A DNA stretch of 64,000 nucleotides from Sistotremastrum niveocremeum HHB9708 (Eukaryota; Basidiomycota; Agaricomycetes; Sistotremastrales; Sistotremastraceae). The translations under genes were made by a program, and so were the position numbers. Below are positions 49,564 to 61,784 of this stretch, in pieces (the stretch's first letter is position 1; each line of letters begins with the position of its first letter). The notes under the pieces were generated by a model. The model was not told the DNA's origin. It made no database searches and saw nothing but the letters and a program-made list of their open reading frames with translations. The stretch spans positions 406,010 to 470,009 of the forward strand of contig KV419411.1 in assembly GCA_001630475.1 (NCBI GenBank), read 5' to 3'.

Positions 49564-52325
49564 ATGTCCGACCCAATCACTGGAGAAATCCTTGCGAATC
49601 TAAAGCCGGCTGACGACACCAGCAATCCTGCAGCCACGATGCGGAACGATTATTTTGGTGCTCTGCTAGCTGCTGTGGAGAAACTGAACGCCACTATGGA
49701 AGGTGTAAAGAGCACTCTGGTTGATCACGGAAAGAAATTTGATGTCTTGACTAAAGATGCGTTGAAAGGTATGACAAGGATATACCCATCTTCCGCAAGC
49801 CGCTGAGCATCAACGATAGACGATCAACCCTACGATGAAAAGGAACTGGACGATGAATCTACGTGTACCGCGCTATACGACATTGCTATGGCGAAGACAA
49901 AAGAGAAAGCTGAAGAGTGGAACGGCACAATAGATGTTACTCTGATTTTTGTAAGTCCAGATCAATCATCGCTGCCACTTCGCTAATGCATCGATTCGCT
50001 TAGATCGCACTATTCTCCGCAGTATTGACTGCGTTCCTCGTCCCGGCAACCCAGGCACTATCCCCAGGTTCAAGCAATTCCAGTAGTCCGACCTCAGAAT
50101 CAGCCGTACTGCCGCCACTCCCTGCTCAGTCGAGCGAAGTGGTGTGTGCTCTTTATTATCTGGCATTGATGATTGCTGTAAGTTCTCTTAATTGCAGTCG
50201 AGAATTAGATACTCATGAATCTAGATCATCGTCGCCGTCTTGTGCGTCTTAGGTCGTCAATGGGTACGAAAGTTGACGATCAGACCAGACGCAAAGAGCT
50301 GGAAAGACCGGACCATTTGGCACGTAGAGCGGATGCGACGTGCCGAGGGTTGGATCAAATCTCTGATGGAGACCCTTTACTGGTCACTACTATCGTCAAT
50401 TGGCCTGTTCGTTGCCGGATTGCTGTATCAGCTCCGGATCCTGTCGACGTCTTTTGACGGGACGGCTATAATCCTCACTACTACTTGGGCGCTGGGTGTC
50501 GTTCTGGCCGCCACTATTTTGCTGACCATGATTGCAACGACCTATCACGCCGTACGATACGAGGGATCGGTTTTTGACGGCCTTCTCAGCAGGCTGATCA
50601 TAACCATGGCTCAACGTTCCTCGAAGAACACATTACGAAAAAGTGAGAACCCCCCGGTGATCACTCCGTCTCGAACGGGTGGTTGGACTTCACTCTCAGT
50701 CTCGTCATTGCGAATATTGCGGAATAGCTACGGTCACATCAAAACTCTCTCTCTGAAATTGAGACAGTCTGGTGTGCGATTAATGATGGCCCGCACCATG
50801 GTCTCAACCGTCAGCTGGCGGAAGACTCTGCAGACGTGGCAGACGTGGGTGGCACGACTGCAAGTTAAAGTGGACTGCGAATCCATGCAAGCCTTACTGA
50901 ACATCTACCTCGAATTGATCGCGGAGGCTAGTGACCCCCAGTTGTTAGAGCGAGCGGCAGCATCGTTCTCATTCTCAAAGTGGATGGACTATGGTGACAG
51001 TATTTCGACCGATTTACTGGAGAGAGCTCGAACACGGTTGTCCGCAAGTGACACTTCGACTCGCGTACGGGAAACCGTCAATGCTCAAGTCGCTCGTGCA
51101 GCTTCTCTCTTTCGAGAAAGGGAGAAACAGATAGAGCTGAACAGGCAAAAGAAAAAGAAAGCGACTCTGCTGCTAAGCTTGAGACTGGGTAAAGGTCCCA
51201 GGACGTACGAGACCGAGAAAGAAGAAAAGTTCAAGCGCCGCAGCCTTGACCTCACTCGCTTCCTGCTCAGCCATCATAACGAACATATATATCATTTATT
51301 ATCTCTCTCCGAAAGTCTCTCCGCAAAAAGGAATGCCGATATCCCGGATCTTCTACTCCCATTCGATCAGTGTATTGCTCACTGCCTGTGCTTGTATAAT
51401 CAGGACAGACACCTTGGGTACCAAGACCTGGTTTTCCAGCATGCCATTCAGCATTGTGCAGAACTTCTTTTGTCCGGGGATGACGAGGACGTGTCGAATA
51501 TCTTGTCCCATGTGGATCAGTTCTCAGTCATCAAGTCCATCATCATGGCGCCACCAGGCCTTTTCCCATTCGACACTTTGGTGACATTCATTGTTCGCAA
51601 TGACGTAACACTACTCCCTCGCTTCAACAAATATCTCAGCGAACCCCATGATTGGGCGCAGCCTTCTCCCGATGGGGCTTCCAGTGTCTTTGTCGCGCTT
51701 GCCCGCCCGACTGCTCAGTTCCATCCTTCTCTCGACCTATCGCCAACTATCGCTCATTTGTGTCAACATCCGTCAGCCAAGTATTGGCCTGATGTCAGCA
51801 ACGCTTTGATTTCTTACTTGACCCACCATCATACCTCGACGTGGGCCCATACTTACACCAATACCTGCCTCGAACTCTGTGCCCAAGCCCAAGCCCGCGA
51901 TAGGTATGGAGGGAGGTGTGTTACCAGTAGCGAGGACCAAATCCGCGCGATCAACCTTCTTACCCGTAAGCCTCGCTCTTGTCATCGCGCCCGCCAATCT
52001 TTGATATTTTCCATTAGGAAACCGCGCTCTGCGAGAGTGGTTCCTGCAACCTCAACGACCGCAATCCCCTCAAGCTCCAGATCAAGATGCGGCAGTTGTG
52101 CATGCCGGCAATGACCCTGATGGTGGTCCTTCTGCACTCAGACGACTCACTCCGCAGGCTCTGCGCAACTCTGAGCTCCCGGACCTATCCTCAGACACGC
52201 CAGATCTAGATATTGTTCCTCTCCCCGAACCTGATGGTCGCAACCGTCGCCTTCCCGCTCGATTTCTCTCAACGGTTTTTCCCCCTGTCGAACAGGCCGA
52301 ACAATATGAACAGGATTTACCTTAA
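49564..52325 (+). CDS. DUF6535-type membrane protein 2
   Basis: Five exons (49564..49768, 49820..49950, 50004..50177, 50225..51965, 52018..52325) give 852 residues. Exons 2 and 3 have exactly the same length as in protein 1 (131 and 174 bp). Shared landmarks: ATMEGVKSTLVDHGKKFDVL, EEWNGTIDVTLIFIALFSAV, IIVAVLCVLGRQWVRKL, METLYWSLLSSIGLFVAGLL and TMIATTYHAVRYEGSVFDG. In the cytosolic half, SASDTSTRVRETVNAQVAR matches the partner's TSIRVRETVNIQVAR. The last exon is divergent, low-complexity and acidic (DLSSDTPDLDIVPLPEPD). A recent tandem duplicate with a diverging tail. Function unknown. Confidence 0.8.
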
Positions 52326-52684
52326 GGAATACCGCCCCACTTCCAAACAACGGTCCAAACAGGTTTCATGTCACAGGGGAGTGCATCACACTGACGACGC
52401 AGCCTCGTTGGCTCTTCTTGGTTCCGCGATCTTCTAACCAAACGTACATCAATTTGCGACCATAGTTGTCTCGATTTATTAGAGATTCATTTTTGATAGG
52501 TAAATATACTGGGTTCAGGGACCGATTCGTAAAGATGGCGTCAGTTCTCGCGAGCTACAATCGTGTATGCAAAGGAACAGTCAAACGTCCGAATATCGTC
52601 CAAAATCCCAATCGGGATAAAAGCATGAAGAAAGCGAAAGCAAAACAATCGTCCGTCGATAGTCGAGAAAATCAGTCAGTCTCT
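52326..52684. other. Convergent spacer
   Basis: 3' flanks of the DUF6535-type gene and the GMC gene; nothing further seen. Confidence 0.4.
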
Positions 52685-54710
52685 TCATACACCAGACTTG
52701 ATAATATCCGCAGCCTTCTCCGCAACACCGTAGAGAGTGCTGCTCAGATGCGCACTGATCTGGAGGGGCAAGATGCTCGCATCCACAACCCTCAGGTTCG
52801 TAGTGTCATAAACCCTCAACGTGCCGTCTACGACGCCCCCAAGAGCGCGATCCATCATCGCACACGTCGCAATCGGATGAGCCACCGAAGCGAAGCCGTT
52901 CTTAATCCATTTACGCCAGTCTGCAGGATTTCCGCGTGGGAAGGCAGCACTATTAGGAACTTGGCTGAATCCGGGGATTGTCTCGCCAGTCGTCAAACCA
53001 TTGAGAGGAGGAGCGGCGAAGATTGCGCGAGAGAGCTGAGCGCCGGCAACTTGGACTTGAAGATCGTAATCTACACTGAAGTAGTTGACGGCGACCTTCG
53101 GCTGCGTGAACGCGCTCGTAGATGTGATCTTGACGGATCCGCGGCTGAAGGGTAACAGCTGCCACATGTCGATGCCGAGGTCACTAGGTTTGAGCGATGT
53201 TCAGCCGATCAAAGATGATCGAATTAGAATAAACTCACTCGGGGAATCCGGTATCGTAGAAGAGCTCCACGATTGGCGCACTCTTATTGACGATAAGATC
53301 TGCTTGGACCTGATAGATCTGCAGCAAAGCGCTAGCGCTCAATGCATTCCCCGGTGCCTGACTGGTCGCCCAACTACTCAAGTTCGCCCGGATGCCATTC
53401 TTGATTCCGGTGCTAGCGCTTCCGAAAACTTGATCGATATTGGGGAACGCGATGCAGTCGCTGGGTCCGCTACCGCCAGCGTTGAACTTGGAGTTTCCGT
53501 GGGCACCGAGAGAATCAATGGTTTGCTCTTGGAGATTGAGTCCGACGCTGACGAGAGGATTTACGACTTTAATCCCGAGAGGGTTCAGGAGTGCGGGGTC
53601 ACCGACACCGGAACGCTGCAGGATGGCAGGAGAGCTGATGGATCCCGCGGCGAGGACAACTTGGTTGCGAGCATGCGCAGTGTAGACTTTGGATGAAGAA
53701 GAAGAGTTGGTGGCTTGGAAAGTGACTGCATTAGCGGTGAGCGGGAGAGTAGTCCCGCTGAATAGGACTTTGTTGACGATGAACTTGGTCAGAATGAGCC
53801 AGCTGTGACGTCTTCCTTCGACAGGAGAGAAGTACGCCTCAACCGAAGAAGATCGGTGATCATCTCGATGCCAGTCGATCGAATCGGGAGTGAAAGATAC
53901 GGCATTGGGTGCTCCGCCGTTGATGTCAGGTGAATGAGTGATTCCGGTCAGGTTAGTGATTGTATTGACGAAAGCCATCTGTTGAGGTCCACCGAACATG
54001 AGATCAGGGAAAGTGGCTTGAACGGGACCGGTCGTGCCATGATATGCAGCAACCGAATTGGCTCCTTTAGCCTGTTGCTGGCTGTTGGGCGCGGAGAAAG
54101 TTTCCGCTTTTTGCATATATGTCAAGAGGGAGTTGAAATTCCAGTTCAGAGATGATTGGCTGGCGGGGAGGAGGGAAGAGAGTGCATTGTATTGATCTGC
54201 GGTAGCTCTGGTCCATGCGGCACCGTTGATGGACGTGCTGCCGCCGAGAGTTTTACCACTATCGATACGAGGTAAATATATGCGCTCAAAAATTGTGTTG
54301 TGAGAGCTCACCCGTGAATCGCTCGACCTTGATCTGCCTGCCAGTTCCAATCCAGGTAGCTTCCAAATGCAGCCCCGTAGTTGTAAATATCAAAAACGTT
54401 CGGGTTCGTTCGGTCATCCCCACCAGCTTCGATGAGCAATATAGTCGCAGAGCTGTTTTCGGCAAGACGAGCAGCGACGGTGAATCCTGCTAAGCCACCC
54501 CCTACAACGATATCTAATGGTCCAAGACGCGTCAGCATAAACTACAAAATTTCCTCCCAGAAAAAAAGACGCACAATCAAAGGTCTGTCCATCAGCAGTC
54601 GTAGGGTCTGTCGAGATGCCTGACACAGGCAAAGCTCGTTTTTCACCAATAGGAGTGGCAATGGACGTTGATGAGAGCGCGCATAGAGCGACGAGGAGAC
54701 TGGTCCACAT
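52685..54710 (-). CDS. GMC oxidoreductase, secreted (AA3-like)
   Basis: FAD-dependent alcohol or sugar oxidase/dehydrogenase that makes hydrogen peroxide or feeds electrons to lignocellulose attack. Four exons (54710..54575, 54513..54312, 54258..53239, 53183..52685) give 618 residues. A signal peptide is visible (MWTSLLVALCALSSTSIAT). The FAD motif is VVGGGLAGFTVAARLAE with IEAGGDD after it; then HGGKTLGGSTSINGAAW, QVVLAAGSISSPAILQRSGVG and WQLLPFSRGSVKI. The two catalytic histidines are seen in ASVAHPIATCAMM and ISAHLSSTLYGVAEKA, so the His/His pair typical of oxidases of the glucose-oxidase/aryl-alcohol-oxidase type is present. Length is normal. Substrate cannot be told. Confidence 0.93.
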
Positions 54711-56133
54711 TCAAAACGATTGGGGGAAGAAGGGTCGACATTTTGGTAGGATTTGAATGGGTTAAATAGGACATCATGAGCAGGGGGGATCACGAGTATT
54801 GGTGGCCCTACGTAGGCTAGTTGAGCTCTTGCAGGGGCTAAGGCTCGTGGTCGTCGTCTGGAGCGCCGAGCTCCGAGGGGCAACAACTCGAAACACACTC
54901 ACACTCGGCAAAGCCTTGCCGGATACTCACGCATGAACATCCGAGTGATCTCGGACATATTCGGGCACGCTCAGTCCGCGGTCTAGTCAGTTCATTCATT
55001 CATCGAGCATAATCAGACAACTGTATTAAGACTATCTATGCTATCATACACACGAAATCAACAAGTACTATAGAGAATCGGGATGAATAGCGCAAACCCT
55101 CCATTGTAATGGAACGGGCCTGGCTGATATGGAGTGTTGACTGCCGAATTTCAATCGGACATAACCGTTGTTGAGATCTTAAAACCTGCTGGGGCTGTAG
55201 ACCAGGGGTCCGATGGGGGCAAAAAACTGTGGGCTTGAGTACAATTGTGGTGTGGCGTCCTTGGCGGTGTAGGCGGCAGGTTGAGAGCATTATATCGAGG
55301 TTGACTGCTTGGTAATTAGAGAGAAGAGGGGGAGGGGGGGCCTGTCGCATGATCTGGATGCCAATGGTGTATACAGCAATTAGTATGTGACCAAAATGTA
55401 GGACCGTTGCGCACCATTATTACGTTGCACACTTTCATCACCTCTCCGGCCACAAGATACTCGCTCTTCTTGTACAGGGTTGATTTGATGAGTTCATCGG
55501 TATTGAGCGGTATGCGGGAGGTGCGGCAACGCTCTCTGAACGCCCTCTGCGGTGGTTTGATGTGAAAGTGAGAGGTGGTGGTTGAAGCGAAGCGCGTTGG
55601 TAGCGGCTTAGGTAATCCGTGTTGAAGTTACGCGACAGGTCACAACATGTGACAATACGCAACCTCACGTGATCCGGATCTCGGTTCTGAGGGGTGCGAT
55701 CGATTTCTTTTCGGAATAACTATTTATAGTATGAGTACTATGATTACTCCGTACTAATACTCCGACTATGACAGTGTTCCTAGTAGTATAGTCTCCCGAG
55801 CTCCAGTCCGCGCTATACAGCCTCCCGGCGGGCCCGGTTGAGCGCCGGCTTTCTATTGGCCGACTCGGCACTGCCACCGACATCTTTGATCCGAGCAGAT
55901 TCATTGAAACACGGAGATGACGAGACATTATACAGAGTAGGTTTCAACTGCTCCGATGCTTGTGATTGAATAACCAGCTCCGAACAATCATGAAATTTCG
56001 AAATTTTTACCGGTAAGCGTGCTCTACATTTGAGTCTCGCAAATTGCGATATCGGTAAAGGACTGTACTAGGTACGGCCATCCCAAACACAGACGACCCC
56101 GACCGCGGTTCTTAGTCACCGAAAAATGAACAT
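54711..56133. other. Intergenic, no supported gene
   Basis: Overlapping frames up to 104 codons have no features. GC-rich inverted words occur near 55820-55850. Confidence 0.4.
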
Positions 56134-57426
56134 CTACGGATTGGCCAATGTCTACGAAGGACCGTCATTACGTTTTTCTTTGGTGCAGGAGATAGACTTT
56201 GAAACTCACCATATTGTCGACCGGTCCAACATTTGAATTTCTCGCGTTTCCGCTGACAGTCCTTGCCCTCGTCAAGAGCGACGACCATTTCTGATCTAGA
56301 TATCCGCGGACGACCTGCCTTAGAGACCTTCGGGATTCGACAAGAGTAGCTGATGAGCTCGTGCGCGAAACATCTTCCGCGGTGGAGGCAATCGTCGCAG
56401 CCGTAGCTGTGATGGGCGTCTCGATATTTGAGCTTTTTGATATTCGGTTGAATGACAAGCGCTGCGCTAATGATGACACCTTGGAAGCTACATGAGAACG
56501 GAAAGGTTATTCAAGCACGGCGGTACAAAAAGAGAGCAATGCGTACGGTAGGGATCGATTTTGCGAAAGGAATTATCAGACCAAAATGGTAAACTGCAGC
56601 TCCGAGATTTTTGAGACTTGGAGAAAAGGACGCTTATCGCTATCAGCAGACAAGGAAGTGGCCCAGCTAGTGATGCAGCAATTATGAGCCTCAAATCTCT
56701 TTTTGAAGCTGAAGCGTTGGCGGAGTCATGGTCTCCGGTCATGCTGCCAATTGTCGGCTCAGCAGACGAACTCCACGATCCAGTCGTGGATGACGTCGAA
56801 GAAATAAGAGAAGTGGCCCCGGCCAAAGAAGAGGACGTGAAGGACGAAGTCGTAGATGTAGAAGGCAGTGTGGGGGTTGATTCAATATTGTTAGGAGAAG
56901 TCTCGTTGGCTAAAGAGTTGACAACTCCCGTAATCTCCATTGAAAAGTTTTGCAGACAGACCAAAGCTCCAGAAAAATTGTTGGTGAGTGCAACCGTGTG
57001 TTCTTCACCATCCTGAAGAAGCGGAACACTACACAATAGAGGTGTAGCGGTATTGAGCGCGCCACTCGGAATATCAAACGATATTACACAAGACGATACG
57101 TCGTCGAGTGTTATGGTAGACACGAGGAATGTCGTCAAATTTTTCGAATGGATCATTGACGGGGATAGGGTGATATTGCCAATGACAGAAAGTGTTGCAA
57201 TAGTGCCCATCATTCCTGAAATTTGTGCAAGCTTCGTTCAGGATTGAAAAAGCAATTAGATTATGGCAAAACACTGACCGATAAATTTCGTTGAAGCTTT
57301 AGAGCCTTCACTAGTTGAACATATAAGACTCCCATCACGAATCCATTGATTCGAAGGGTTGAAAGTGACATTGGGAGAAGCGAGGAGGGCCGCCGGGGCC
57401 AAAACGAAGTTGTGGTGCGTAGTCAT
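56134..57426 (-). CDS. Single-pass membrane protein Q1
   Basis: Four exons (57426..57279, 57215..56547, 56487..56210, 56151..56134) give 370 residues. Layout: short N-terminus, a Cys-containing ectodomain (WIRDGSLICSTSEGS, VSVIGNITLS-like strands, GEEHTVALTNNFSGALVCL), a Ser/Thr stalk of about 60 residues, a membrane helix (LIIAASLAGPLPCLLIAISV), then a basic juxtamembrane piece and KIDPYR at a splice junction, and a Ser/Thr/Arg-rich cytosolic tail. The N-terminal signal is weak. The type is common in agaricomycetes and resembles cell-surface sensors, but I know no assigned function. Paralogue of Q2 and Q3. Confidence 0.7.
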
Positions 57427-57947
57427 TGTCCTTCGAGCTTCTGTTCACACTAATTGGGGGCTCCAGGCTTCAACAGAGAAACAGAAAACGAAAGGAGGAA
57501 ATCAAAGTCGCCGTCGAGCCTCGAGGAAGTCATCGTTCAAGCCCTTTAAGCCACAGCAGCACAGAAGCATACGTCGAGCATCTCGAGTAAATGTGATACG
57601 AGGTTGTAAGCGGATACTGCCAGTGATGAATTTATCCCGATTAAGCTTTAGAATCGCCGCTTTCGTGGGTGTAGAGTGCGCGTAGCGGTCTCATGGTCTC
57701 AACTTATGCTGGACGGCGTCTGGTTGTGTGCCATGTTCCTGAGCATCAGATTCCTTTTGAACGATGGCAACATGGACTCAAATACCAAGCAGGTTCATCA
57801 GTGTTGCATTGCCAGCTGTCGTTACAGCAGAGCACCAGATACGAGCCTGAGGTTCTGGCCCTTCTGGGTCGGGTCAGAAACGCGGTGAGAGAATAATCCG
57901 AGTCGATCATCATGAGTAGTGATCATATTTCGAACTCCGAACCGGAT

Positions 57948-59281
57948 CTGGCTCGGATATTGGCTCGATAGCGGTGCGTGTGGCCTCGATAGCTCGATAG
58001 CGTCGGGCCGAGGCTATCGAGGGTCTAATATAGTAATAAGCGATGATATCCGCTTATCTCCGAAATCATGATGTAATGAAAACGATTTATTTACTATAAA
58101 CGACTTCGGCGTATCGAGAAACCCTAAAACGGAACCGGGATGCTTAGCTCAGCGCACCCGGCGGCAATTCCCGCGCCCGGCTTCATATTCCGCGGTGAGT
58201 GTCTTTCAGTAGGGACCACCGAGTCTACAGGCTCTCTTAAATGACAGAAATATTTATATAACCCGTAAAAATGTACTTCTAATTTTCTATCAAAATTGTG
58301 CGTTGATACATGTACAGCAAGTTTGCGCGCCTGGACAAAACTCGTATTCTAGATCCAGGATATTGTATAGGAGGTTCTGAGGTTTGTACTGGCACTTGAA
58401 AACTCAATGTACGGATTTTAGTGTATTTTGAACTTTATTTACGAGATTTTGGGCACTCTAGAGCCCTCAATCATGCCTGACAGAAGCGAATGATATGAAA
58501 AACAGAATAAATGTCTTGCATTGTTTCTCGCTGAGCAGCGGTGATTTGTGACCTTCCAGATTGTTCCGAGGCCTCAATTAGACATCATACGCACCCTTTT
58601 CAGAGCAGCCAGCGTCTGTAGACGCAGCGCGGAAATAAACTCAACCGGCAAAGCCGGCCCAAAAAATGACCCAGTTTGCATTAAAACGACGCTTTATAGC
58701 TATCAGAAATGACTCTTTCAAGCATATTCTCATCTCAAATAGTTCGCGAGATGGGAACTGAATCTACAAGGGTGGGGAAACCCGGCGAAGCTGGGTTCAG
58801 AAAAAAAATATTCACACATTGCCTGGAGCGAAAATCAACATCAGAGCGCATTTCGGAAGAATGATCAGTGACCAAGTGGTCCAAAATATCGGTCCAATAT
58901 GTCTATATGCTCTGTGTTCAACCATTCTGTAGTGTTCTTGGTCGCATAATGGTTAATTTATTTTCCTTTGGAAACAAGAGAAAACAGCTCTTTAAGCAGT
59001 CTCAAAATTGAAAGGAGTATATATCGACATATTGACAAATAATGACGCAAATCGATTCAGAAATGAGAGAGATATTGAATTTACAAGGTTGAGCCCGCAG
59101 GTTAGCGTGCTCGGATTGAACCTGGTAAGTCCGCTATCGAGCTCGCTTGTTGTCAGCGCTCGGGAACAGTAGATTATATCAAATGATTTATTTATTTAAT
59201 TACTATATATGGGGCGTGGAATATTACCTCTCTCGGCCGCAGGGTCCTACAAGCACCGCTATCGAGCCCGGATATTAGCCA
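57948..59281. repeat. ORF-poor block bounded by imperfect inverted repeats
   Basis: The left edge (57948-57984) and the reverse complement of the right edge (59246-59281) share ggctcgatagcggtgc followed by tgt.gg, and further inward gccgag and atatagtaat words. The interior is AT-rich, has no frame above about 60 codons, and holds two related small hairpins near 58645 (ccggc-aaa-gccgg) and 58783 (cccggcg-aag-ctggg). ctcgatagc also repeats in tandem at the left end. This could be a non-autonomous DNA transposon relic; target-site duplications were not found by eye. Confidence 0.35.
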
Positions 59282-59761
59282 AATTAGGTCCTGCAATCAG
59301 AGTGTACTGTACAATAATCTCGTCAAGGAATCGTTTTGACCGGCGACCCTCCTTTGCTAGCACGCTCAAGACTCAGTCATTTACACCGAATTTAAACTCG
59401 TTGACTCTATGATCATGGAACAAGTCCGCGAACGTAAGCCTAGGGAGGTTTGTGGTGATCCCATTGAGTCGCCTAGATTATTCGACTCAGATAACTGGAT
59501 TGCGCAGCCAGAACTTGCGCGACGGTCTAAATCCCAACGGAATGTACAAAAGCTCTTTCTCGACAAAGAGCTAGCAAAAATGATAACTCCAATATACCTG
59601 CTTTCGCTATGATGAATTTCATGAAAATCCGAGCGGTAGTTAATGAACCCACCCAATTCGTCCCATGAAAGTGGTGCAGTCGCAAAGAGTACCTGTTGGG
59701 CAGGTTACCATATTCAAGAGCATTTTTCAACGGCCTCCTCTCTAAATATTCGAGCACTGGC

Positions 59762-61124
59762 TCACGTCTATAAAAGACCATCATTCAGGTTTTGCTCTAG
59801 GCAGGAGATAAGTTTCTGAGCTCACCATATTCTCAACCGCTCCCACAGTTGAAGTTCTCTCGTTGTCACCAACAGCCCTTGTCCCTGGGCTTGTCAATTG
59901 CCACTTGGGATGGAGATATTCATAGATTGCTCTCCTTAAATGTCTTTGAGTTTCGACGAGAGTGGCAGACGAGCTTGTGCTCGAGTCATTTGTCGAGCGG
60001 GAGGCAATTGTGGCAGCCGCGGTAGTGCAATGTGTCGCGAGACTGGAGCATTTTGACCGTGGCGAGAATGACATGTGCCGTGCCATTACGGATGGTTTTG
60101 AAGCTAGACGAACACGGGATTTAGTACGGTGTTGAGTAACACGGATGGCTTGAATCGAGGGTAATATAAGAGAGAAATGCGTACGATAGGGATCAATCTT
60201 TTGGAAGGAGTTTTCGGAGCGGAGTGACAAACTCCGGCTTCGAGACTTTCGACATTTCAAGAGGAGAGCGCTTATCACTATCAGCAGACAGAGTGGGCCC
60301 ACTATTGACGCTGCAAGAGCGACCTTCATGTTTGTTGTTAAGGTTGAGCCCTCGGGCGTGTTGCCATTCCCAGCCATGACGATTGTCGTAGGCCCAGCGG
60401 ACGCCTCCAAAGAATTGCTCACAGAAGATGTTGACAATGATGGTGGGTAAATAGTAGAAGAGGTAACAGAAGTCACCGTGGAAAGAGGGGGAGAAAGGAA
60501 TGAGGTTGTCACGAGCGACGCAGGTGAGCTTGAGGTCTGAACCACGGACGTCGAAGATAGCGAGGTATTCGGTTCTACGCCAATAGTGGTGTTCGCAGTG
60601 AAATTTGTAGGGGGATCCGCCGGGCTTACAGAGTTGGAGATACCAAAAATCTCTATTGCAAAATGATCCAAACAAACTGAAGCTCCAGAAAAAGTGTTGC
60701 TGAGCGAGATTGTGTGCTGTTCACCATCCTGGGGAAGCGTAACAGCACATAATGGGGGTTTGGTTGTGTTGAGTGAGCTATTGGACATTGGGGATGATAT
60801 TGTACAGAAAGTCGTATTGTCGAGCGTTATCGCAGATGCAAGGGTAAAGTCGTCGGAGGGAGGTAATTGAACACTGCCAATGACAGAAACTGTTGCGTTG
60901 AAGCCTGCCATCCCTGGAGCTTGCCCATAGGTCAGATCGACATTGGAAAACATGAAACCATCATTGGGAACTAGACCTGTAAAGTTCGCCGAGGCAGCGG
61001 AGCCTTGACTGCTGGAACATATAAGACCCCCGTTCTGGACCCACTGACTCGGGGGGCTGAAGGTTATATTTGAAGATTGTAAAAGGGCCACCAGGGCCGT
61101 AACGTTATGAATGTGTGTGGTCAT
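59762..61124 (-). CDS. Single-pass membrane protein Q2
   Basis: Exons 61124..60977, 60913..60185, 60103..59826 and a two-codon end 59767..59762 give 386 residues. Exons 1 and 3 equal those of Q1 (148 and 278 bp). The ectodomain has WVQNGGLICSSSQGS, GMAGFNATVSVIGSVQL and DGEQHTISLSNTFSGASVCL; the stalk is Ser/Thr/Pro-rich; the membrane helix is MKVALAASIVGPLCLLIVIS; then KCRKSRSRS and KIDPYR at the splice site. Intron 1 is 63 bp, a multiple of three without a stop, so it can be mistaken for coding sequence. The last exon is assigned by analogy with Q1 and is uncertain. Function unknown. Confidence 0.7.
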
Positions 61125-61784
61125 TGTCCTTCGTGTTCGCGTTTGGCGTGCTGGGGAGCCCCAGGCTCGAGCGGGTAAATATTAATTAAAAAAAGGCGGG
61201 AGCGCAGTCGTCGCCGCCGACGGCAAGACTCCTCGAGCATCATATGTGGTCCTGGTTCAAGCCTTTATAGCACACTTGGAGGATACATCAAACACTGGCA
61301 TCTCAAGAGGTTGAGATAGGAGATCTCGAGCATACAATGCTGGAGCCAAGTAGATCTTCAGTTTCAAGAGTGTAGCTATGAAGTATGTCTCAACTCGACC
61401 TCGAGCTCGTCTGGTTGAGTGCTACATCTTCGTACATCAGGTTTCTTCCGAACGATGGCGGTATTGGCTCAGAAATGGTAGATAATCAACGTTGCGTTGC
61501 CAGCTGTCGTAACAGCGGAAGATGGTAGCTATGAGGCTCTAGCTCAACAATGTGGTGATTTCGGACTCCGATGCTACTGGGCTTGATGGGCGGGCTGGGA
61601 GATTTCTACGATCATCTCCGGCCGGGTATTGGTTCTGGGGGCTGCCAGTGTATTAACTAACGTCTGTTGTAGTCTTTTACAAGAAATAATCTATAATGTA
61701 AAATGAAGTGTTCTGGTGGAGTCGCGGCGCTTCTTACTGACAACTTAAAGTACACCGAAATTGTGACCGAATGTCCCTGCTCTA
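61125..61784. other. Spacer between Q2 and Q3
   Basis: No gene supported. It shares words with the Q1 upstream flank, such as cagctgtcg followed by aacagc/acagcag, consistent with the duplication of the Q unit. Confidence 0.35.

Noticed and set aside
58095-58140. ccctaaa word suggesting telomeric repeat
   Set aside because: Occurs once, not in tandem, with no chromosome-end context.
59085-59125. ggttcaatcc on the minus strand resembling a tRNA B box
   Set aside because: The flanking bases do not form a T stem and no acceptor or anticodon stem could be drawn.
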